Made by a program: the position numbers and the translations under genes. Positions 55,927 to 64,000 of a stretch of 64,000 bases of DNA are shown here, piece by piece. Below the pieces are notes generated by a model. The model searched no databases. It saw nothing but the letters and a program-made list of their open reading frames with translations, and had not been told where the DNA came from. Origin of the DNA: Sphingobium yanoikuyae (GTDB lineage: Bacteria; Pseudomonadota; Alphaproteobacteria; Sphingomonadales; Sphingomonadaceae); NCBI RefSeq assembly GCF_013001025.1, contig NZ_CP053021.1, positions 4,106,001 to 4,170,000 of the forward strand, in the 5' to 3' direction. Every line of letters begins with the position of its first letter. Positions within the stretch are counted from its first letter, which is position 1.

Positions 55927-56597
55927 TGCAGATGACCGGCGAGGAGCGGATCGCCGCGCCGCGCGACGCGGTATGGCAGGCGCTCAATGATCCGGCGGTG
56001 CTGCGCCAGTGCATTCCCGGCTGCCAGTCGCTGGAGCGTGACGGCGGGGACCGGTTGCGGGCCGAGATCGCGGTGAAGATCGGGCCGATCGGCGCGCGCT
56101 TTGCCGGCACCGTCACCCTGTCGGAGATCGACGCCCCCAATGGCTATCGCATCAGCGATGAGGGCCAGGGCGGCACGGTGGGCCATGCCCGTGGCGGCGC
56201 GAAGGTGACGCTGGCCGCCGATGGCCGGGCCACGCGCCTGTCCTATGCGGTCGAGGCCGAGGTTGGCGGCCGGCTGGCGCAGCTGGGTGGACCGATCATC
56301 GACGCCACGGCGAAGCAGCTTGCGGGGCAATTCTTCCGTAACTTCAACGCAGTGGTCAGCGGCGCAGACGCGCCGGCGGAGGATGGTCCGGTCGCGGCGG
56401 TGACGGCGCCGGTGCTGGCCGCTCCATCGGCGGGCGGCCATCCCTGGGGCTGGATCATCGCGCTTTTGCTGGCGCTGGCGACCGGGGTGCTGCTGGAGCG
56501 CAGCGGCGTGGCGGGCACCGGCATGGTAGCGATCGGCCTGTTGCTGGCGGTGACGGCGCTGGCCGGGTTCGAGGCCGGGCGCAGGGGGCGGCGATGA
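55926..56597 (+). CDS. CoxG-family membrane-anchored SRPBCC protein
   Basis: 223 residues. The N-terminal START/SRPBCC domain (MQMTGEERIAAPRDAVWQAL and FAGTVTLSEIDAP) matches carbon monoxide dehydrogenase subunit G. Two transmembrane helices near the C-terminus (WGWIIALLLALATGVLL and AIGLLLAVTALAGF) would fix it in the inner membrane; CoxG is known to hold CODH at the membrane in Oligotropha. It overlaps the preceding and following genes, so it is part of a coupled operon. Confidence 0.88.
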   Translation: MQMTGEERIAAPRDAVWQALNDPAVLRQCIPGCQSLERDGGDRLRAEIAVKIGPIGARFAGTVTLSEIDAPNGYRISDEGQGGTVGHARGGAKVTLAADGRATRLSYAVEAEVGGRLAQLGGPIIDATAKQLAGQFFRNFNAVVSGADAPAEDGPVAAVTAPVLAAPSAGGHPWGWIIALLLALATGVLLERSGVAGTGMVAIGLLLAVTALAGFEAGRRGRR

Positions 56598-57463
56598 AGC
56601 CCGCGCCGTTCGACTATGTCCGCGCCACCAGCATCGACCATGCCTGCACGCTGCTTGCCGAGGCCGGCGGCGGCGCACAATTGCTGGCGGGCGGCCAGAC
56701 GCTGATGCCGTTGCTGGCGCTGCGCATGAGCCAGCCCTTCATCCTGATCGACATCGGCCATCTGCCCGAATTGCAGGGCATCGCCGCCCACGCCGGCGGC
56801 CTGCGGATCGGCGCGGCGACCCGGCAGGCCGATGCGCTGGTCCATCCCCTGCTGGCGCAGGCCTTGCCCGTCTTCGTCACGGCGCTGGCCCATGTCGGCC
56901 ATCACCAGACCCGCAATCGCGGGACGATCGGCGGATCGATCGCGCTGGGTGAACCGGCGGCCGAGATGCCGGCGACGGCGGTGGCGCTGGGGGCCTCCAT
57001 GACCCTGCGATCGGTGCGCGGCGCGCGGACCATGGCCGCCGACGCCCTCTATCTTGGTCCCTATGCGACCGCGATCGCGCCGGACGAGATGCTGGTGGCG
57101 ATCGATTATCCGGCCTGGCCGGCGGATGCGGTGCCGCTGTTCCGCGAAGTAGCGCGGCGGCCCGGCGATTTCGCACTGGTCGGGCTGGTCGGCGCGCTGG
57201 CGATCGCGGAAGGCCGGATCGAGCGGGCGGGCATCGCCTGGTTCGGCATGGGGCCGACACCGATGCGCGCGCGGCAGGCGGAGCAGGCGCTGGTCGGCCA
57301 GGCGATCGACCGAGTTGATGTGCAGGCCATTGCCGATCTGGCGATCGCCGACAGCGCGCCGTTCGACGATGGCCATGCCAGCGCCGCCTATCGACGCAGC
57401 GTCGGCCGGCGCATCTTTGCCAGCAGCCTGGCGCAGGCGCTCGACCGGAGGCTGGCGGCATGA
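56594..57463 (+). CDS. FAD-binding medium subunit of a molybdenum hydroxylase (CoxM/CutM type)
   Basis: 289 residues. The FAD-binding motifs are AGGQTLMPLLALRM near the N-terminus and TIGGSIALGEPAAEMPA in the middle, as in CoxM. It carries electrons from the iron-sulfur subunit to a quinone or other acceptor. It overlaps the CoxG stop by 4 nt and the CoxS start by 4 nt. Confidence 0.93.
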   Translation: MKPAPFDYVRATSIDHACTLLAEAGGGAQLLAGGQTLMPLLALRMSQPFILIDIGHLPELQGIAAHAGGLRIGAATRQADALVHPLLAQALPVFVTALAHVGHHQTRNRGTIGGSIALGEPAAEMPATAVALGASMTLRSVRGARTMAADALYLGPYATAIAPDEMLVAIDYPAWPADAVPLFREVARRPGDFALVGLVGALAIAEGRIERAGIAWFGMGPTPMRARQAEQALVGQAIDRVDVQAIADLAIADSAPFDDGHASAAYRRSVGRRIFASSLAQALDRRLAA

Positions 57464-57939
57464 GCGAGCATCGCATTTCGATGACGGTGAACGGCCAGCA
57501 GCATCGCGGGCTGGTCGACGGGCGGCTGACGCTGAGCGACTGGCTGCGCGAGGCGGCGGGCTATACCGGCGTGCATGTCGGCTGCGAGCAGGGGGTGTGC
57601 GGCGCCTGTACCGTGATCGTAGACGGGCGCGCGGTGCGATCCTGCCTGATGCTGGCGGTGCAGGCCGATGGATGCAGCCTGACCACGGTCGAGGGGCTGG
57701 CGGCGGCCGACGGCACGCTCCATCCGGTGCAGCAGGCGCTCAAGGATTGCCATGGCCTGCAATGCGGTTTCTGCACGCCCGGCATCGTCATGACCCTGGC
57801 CGCGCTCCGTGCGGATGACTCTCGCCCCGACGAAGAGGCGATGACCGAGGCCATGTCCGGCCATCTGTGCCGCTGCACCGGCTATCAGGGGATACGCCGC
57901 GCGATCCGGCAACTGGCGGCGGAGGATGGTGCGCCATGA
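57460..57939 (+). CDS. 2Fe-2S small subunit of a molybdenum hydroxylase (CoxS/CutS type)
   Basis: 159 residues. The plant-ferredoxin cluster is C-x4-C-x2-C (CEQGVCGAC) and the second cluster is seen in CGFCTPGIVM and CRCTGYQGI. This is the normal CoxS length and layout. It passes electrons from the molybdenum subunit to the FAD subunit. It overlaps both neighbours. Confidence 0.95.
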   Translation: MSEHRISMTVNGQQHRGLVDGRLTLSDWLREAAGYTGVHVGCEQGVCGACTVIVDGRAVRSCLMLAVQADGCSLTTVEGLAAADGTLHPVQQALKDCHGLQCGFCTPGIVMTLAALRADDSRPDEEAMTEAMSGHLCRCTGYQGIRRAIRQLAAEDGAP

Positions 57940-60653
57940 ACGCGCCGCCGATTTCCGCGCAGCGCTTCATCGGCCAGCGCGTGCCGCGCAAGGAGGATGG
58001 CCGGCTGCTGACCGGGCGCGGCAGCTTCGTCGACGATATCATCCTGCCCGGCATGCTGCACGCCGCCTTCGTCCGCAGCCCGATCGCGCGCGGCACGATC
58101 CGGTCGATCGATACCGATGTCGCACGCGCCCAGCCCGGCGTCCATGCGGTGCTGACCCAGGCGGATCTGGCGCCGTTCGGCGTCACCATGCTGAGTTTCT
58201 TCCTCGGCCCGGTGGAGGTGGCGATGACCCCGCTGGCCGACGGGCGGGTCGCCTATGTCGGCCATCCGGTCGCGCTGGTGATCGCCGATGATCGCTATCT
58301 GGCCGAGGATGCCGCCAGCCTGGTCCTGGTCGATTATGCCGAGGAAACCGCCGTCGTCACGCTGGACGATGCGCGCCTTGGCCCACGGGTGCATCTCGAC
58401 ACCGACGACAATGTCGCCGCGCTGATGGGCGAGGAGGACGCCGATGCCGCGCTGGAGGCGCTGCTGACGGGCGCGCCGCATCTGGTCAGCCAGTCGATCC
58501 GCCATCAGCGCATCGCCCAGTCGCCGATGGAGACGCGCGGCGTGGTGGCGAGCCTGCAGGGCGAGAGCGAATTGCTGGTCCATATCACCTGCGCCGGGCC
58601 GCAGTTGGTGGCGCGCTGGCTGACGCTGGCGCTCGACCGGCCGGGGCTGAGCGTGCGGGTGATTGCCAAGGATGTCGGCGGCTCCTTCGGCCTCAAGAAT
58701 CATCCCTGGATGGAGGAGGTGTCCGCCATCCTTGCCGCCATGCTGCTGCGCCGGCCAGTCAAGTGGATCGAGGACCGGATCGAGAATCTGACCGCCGCCA
58801 ACCAGGCGCGCGAGCAGGAGATGACATTGCGCGCCGCCTTCGACACGGACGGGCGGCTGATCGCCAGCCATGCCGATTATGCGCTCAACAATGGCGCCTA
58901 TCCGATGGGGGCGGACGCCAATATCGCCGTCCATATGTTCCTGTGGGCGGCCTATAATATCCCCGCCTACAGCTTCGTGTCGCGCGGCTGGTACAGCAAC
59001 ACGCCGGGGCTGGCCGCCTATCGCGGCCCCTGGGCGATCGAGACGCTGGCGCGCGAGACCTTGCTCGACCGGGCGGCGCGGCAGATCGGCATCGATCCGA
59101 TCGAAATCCGTCGCCGCAACCTCTGCACCGCTGCCGACCAGCCGTCGGTCACGCCGCTCGGCATCCCGCGCGAGGATATCACGCCGGCGCAATGTCTGGA
59201 GAAACTGCTGGCGGTGGTGGACGTGCCCGCCTTCCGCGCGGAGCAGGCCGCGGCGCGGGCACAGGGGCGCTATCTGGGCCTGGGCCTCGCCGCCTATATC
59301 GAACCGACCGGCGCGGCCGGCAGCATCGCGGTGATGACCGGCGAGCTGGCGCAGCTGCGGATCGAGCCGACCGGACGGGTGGTCGCGGTGATGAGCGTCC
59401 ATTCGCAGGGCCATGGCACCCAGACGACGATGGCTCAATGCATCGCCGAGCAGCTGGGCGTGCCAATCGAGGATGTCACCATCTTCGACGGCGACAGTTC
59501 GCGCGGCGGCTTCGGTCCCGGCGCGGGCGGCAGCCGTCAGGGGGTGATCGGCGGCGGTGCGGCGATCCGGGCCGGGCGCCTGCTCGCCGACAAGGTGAAG
59601 GTGGTGGCCGCCCATCTGCTCAACGCCAGTCCGGAGGCGATCAGCCTGGCGGACGGGATGGTCCATGTCGCCGGCGCGCCGGAGATGCGGCGAACGCTGC
59701 GCGAAATTGCCGAGATCGCCTATGGCGAACCGGGACGGATGCTGCCGGGCATGGAGACGGGGCTGGAAGCGCAATATCGCTATGATCCGCCGCCCATGAC
59801 CTTCACCAGCGCAGCCCATGCCTGCATCGTCGAGGTCGATGCCGACACCGGCTTCGTCAGCATCCGGCGCTGGGTCAGCAGCGAGGATTGCGGGGTGATG
59901 ATCAACCCTGCGGTGGTCGAGGGGCAGATTGCCGGCGGCCTGGCCCAGGCGATCGGCAGCGTGCTGCTGGAGGATGCCGCGCGCGATGCACAGGGCAATC
60001 CGACGGCGGCGACCTTCAAGGATTATGCGCTGCCGACAATCTTCGACGTGCCCGATTTCGAATATGTCCACGCCGATACGCCCTCGCAGGCCGAAGGCGG
60101 TTTTCGCGGCGTTGGCGAGGGCGGCTGCATCATCGGCCCACCGACCCTGGTCAATGCAATCGCCGATGCGCTGGCGCCGTTCGGCGAGGTTCCGGTGGAT
60201 CTGCCGCTGACGCCGGACAAGCTGATGACCGTGATCGAAGGGCAGCCCTGGCCCGAACGTCCGGTCAGCCGCTTCCATCCCGACCATCGGGCGCCGGAGG
60301 TCGATACCCCTGCCCCGGTAGCGCCCACCGCCTCGACGGTCGCGCCGGCCGTCCCGGTCGGGATCGACGGCGCGTGGAAGCTGGTGCTGGCGACGCCGAT
60401 GGGGCCGCAGCCGATGGTGGCGCATTTCGAGGTTTCGGGCGACCGGGTGACCGGGCGACTGGAGGCGGATCAGGGCTCGCAGGATTTTGCCGGGACGGTG
60501 AGCGGCGATCAGGTCCGCTGGGAGATGAAGGTGACCAGGCCGATGGCGATCACGCTTAAATATGCGCTGGTCTTTGCCGGCGACAGCGTGAGCGGCAAGT
60601 GCAGGATGGGGCTGTTCGGCACCGCCAAGGTGCGGGGCGCTCGGGTGCGATGA
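57936..60653 (+). CDS. Molybdenum-binding large subunit of a xanthine-dehydrogenase-family hydroxylase, with extra C-terminal module
   Basis: 905 residues against the usual 760-810 for CoxL. Two aldehyde oxidase/xanthine dehydrogenase domains bind molybdopterin cytosine dinucleotide; the catalytic Glu is E728 (VGEGGC). The active-site loop is AYRGPW at 361-366, not the AYRCSFR of true CO dehydrogenase, so the substrate is something else, such as an aldehyde or heterocycle. A Pro/Ala linker (about 785-808) leads to an unusual ~95-residue beta-rich module from W814. It ends the operon. Confidence 0.92.
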   Translation: MNAPPISAQRFIGQRVPRKEDGRLLTGRGSFVDDIILPGMLHAAFVRSPIARGTIRSIDTDVARAQPGVHAVLTQADLAPFGVTMLSFFLGPVEVAMTPLADGRVAYVGHPVALVIADDRYLAEDAASLVLVDYAEETAVVTLDDARLGPRVHLDTDDNVAALMGEEDADAALEALLTGAPHLVSQSIRHQRIAQSPMETRGVVASLQGESELLVHITCAGPQLVARWLTLALDRPGLSVRVIAKDVGGSFGLKNHPWMEEVSAILAAMLLRRPVKWIEDRIENLTAANQAREQEMTLRAAFDTDGRLIASHADYALNNGAYPMGADANIAVHMFLWAAYNIPAYSFVSRGWYSNTPGLAAYRGPWAIETLARETLLDRAARQIGIDPIEIRRRNLCTAADQPSVTPLGIPREDITPAQCLEKLLAVVDVPAFRAEQAAARAQGRYLGLGLAAYIEPTGAAGSIAVMTGELAQLRIEPTGRVVAVMSVHSQGHGTQTTMAQCIAEQLGVPIEDVTIFDGDSSRGGFGPGAGGSRQGVIGGGAAIRAGRLLADKVKVVAAHLLNASPEAISLADGMVHVAGAPEMRRTLREIAEIAYGEPGRMLPGMETGLEAQYRYDPPPMTFTSAAHACIVEVDADTGFVSIRRWVSSEDCGVMINPAVVEGQIAGGLAQAIGSVLLEDAARDAQGNPTAATFKDYALPTIFDVPDFEYVHADTPSQAEGGFRGVGEGGCIIGPPTLVNAIADALAPFGEVPVDLPLTPDKLMTVIEGQPWPERPVSRFHPDHRAPEVDTPAPVAPTASTVAPAVPVGIDGAWKLVLATPMGPQPMVAHFEVSGDRVTGRLEADQGSQDFAGTVSGDQVRWEMKVTRPMAITLKYALVFAGDSVSGKCRMGLFGTAKVRGARVR

Positions 60654-60664
60654 TTTCCGGGCAT

Positions 60665-60696
60665 AAAAAAGCCGCCGCGGAATGAACCGAGGCGGT
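60665..60696 (-). terminator. Terminator of the rRNA operon, after tRNA-fMet
   Basis: On the minus strand ACCGCC (60696-60691) pairs with GGCGGC (60676-60671), followed by TTTTTT (60670-60665). It lies just beyond the tRNA-fMet 3' end and between it and the convergent oxidoreductase operon. Confidence 0.85.
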
Positions 60697-60719
60697 GTGT
60701 GTGTGCTATGCTGTGAAGT

Positions 60720-60796
<77 letters not shown>

Positions 60797-60828
60797 ACAC
60801 TGGGCGTTTTTGTGTGGCCCTGACATGC

Positions 60829-60854
60829 AAAAAGGGCGGCTTTGCGGGCCGCCC
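60829..60854 (-). terminator. Hairpin with U-tract between 5S rRNA and tRNA-fMet
   Basis: On the minus strand GGGCGGC pairs with GCCGCCC (arms 60848-60854 and 60834-60840) and is followed by TTTTT. Its place between 5S and the tRNA could cause partial termination or serve in processing, making tRNA-fMet less abundant than the rRNAs. Confidence 0.7.
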
Positions 60855-60907
60855 TGTTTTGTAACATTGTGATGGGTTTTTGATCCGTTGCTATGCGCGT
60901 GCTTCAA

Positions 60908-61025
60908 TGCCTGGCGACGCCCTACTCTTCCAGTGCTTGAGCAATAGTACCATCGGCGCAGACTGGTTTCACGGCCGAGTTCGGGATGGGATCGGGTGGG
61001 TCACAGACGCTATGGTCACCAAGCA
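60908..61025 (-). rRNA. 5S ribosomal RNA
   Basis: About 118 nt. On the minus strand it runs TGCTTGGTGACCATAGCG... to ...GGGCGTCGCCAGGCA, the alphaproteobacterial 5S form with complementary ends (TGCTTGG/CCAGGCA). The conserved CCCATCCCGAACTCGG loop region is present. The spacer to 23S (61026-61196) holds no gene. Confidence 0.95.
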
Positions 61026-61196
61026 ATGAAGCAGGCGCATAACTGCGGGTTTTTAATCGATACCGTGCACTATTCACTTTCACTTGGGAAAGTGAACAAC
61101 AAGAGCTTTTGAGTTTGTATGTTCGTATATCTGGGCTGGCTTAACACCACGCCATCAGCGTCTTAGCTGTTTCCAGCATTGTCGTTGATGGTGGGA

Positions 61197-63996
<2,800 letters not shown>

Positions 63997-64000
63997 TCCA

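Noticed and set aside
57885..60425. An 846-codon minus-strand open frame opposite the molybdenum large subunit
   Set aside because: Shadow of a confidently assigned gene, with low-complexity composition and no family motif.
57936..60653. True carbon monoxide dehydrogenase
   Set aside because: The form I active-site loop AYRCSFR is replaced by AYRGPW, so the Cys that holds copper in CODH is absent.

Overview
The window looks like a chromosomal segment of an alphaproteobacterium of the Sphingomonadaceae (Sphingobium/Sphingomonas type). The grounds are high-GC coding with dense antisense shadow frames, two large TonB-dependent receptors, a DivK-like regulator, a CobS/CobT pair, the ftsE-ftsX-ydcF-plsC order, an rpmI-rplT...pheS-pheT block, and an rRNA operon ending 23S-5S-tRNA-fMet. 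The genus is inference. No prophage, integron, CRISPR array or complete classical insertion sequence is visible.

Layout. 0-10 kb: a truncated exported-protein start, gltX, nadE divergent from prs, two VOC proteins, a histidinol-phosphatase-like enzyme, a small lipoprotein, a macro-domain hydrolase and an AsmA-family protein. 10-20 kb: rpmI-rplT, a LysE exporter and a small GIY-YIG gene lying between rplT and pheST, an integral membrane protein, a mutarotase-like enzyme, prfC and an MFS carrier. 20-30 kb: a TonB receptor divergent from a TetR regulator, a class A acid phosphatase lipoprotein, the hisC-tyrC pair, and the plsC/ydcF/ftsX/ftsE block. 30-40 kb: a zinc-ribbon membrane protein, pirin, BolA, a J-domain protein, an Hsp70 relative, cobS-osmC-cobT, a Gre-domain protein, Dps, a GDT1-type transporter and rpmG. 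40-53 kb: a PhoX-type lipoprotein, divK, a five-gene coupled operon (DUF3572, HAD, RidA, GDPD, GNAT), a Bcr-type MFS, a copper-type TonB receptor with DUF2946, an amino-acid permease and pgeF. 53-60.7 kb: a GntR regulator followed by a PQQ/haem alcohol dehydrogenase and a CoxG-CoxM-CoxS-CoxL-type molybdenum hydroxylase operon. 60.7-64 kb: the 3' part of an rRNA operon on the minus strand.

Most genes are housekeeping. Three places stand out. (1) A GIY-YIG gene is enclosed by two inverted copies of a palindromic repeat and lies immediately upstream of pheS, so that the right-hand repeat contributes the start region of pheS. (2) A single operon appears to code for stepwise oxidation of an unknown substrate by a quinohaemoprotein and a molybdenum hydroxylase; the quinoprotein lacks the usual vicinal cysteine pair and the large Mo subunit carries an extra C-terminal module. 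(3) A MoxR/von Willebrand pair (CobS/CobT) without CobN sits among chaperone and redox genes. At least four copies of one fold-back repeat family and a separate ~145-bp nested palindrome lie between genes.
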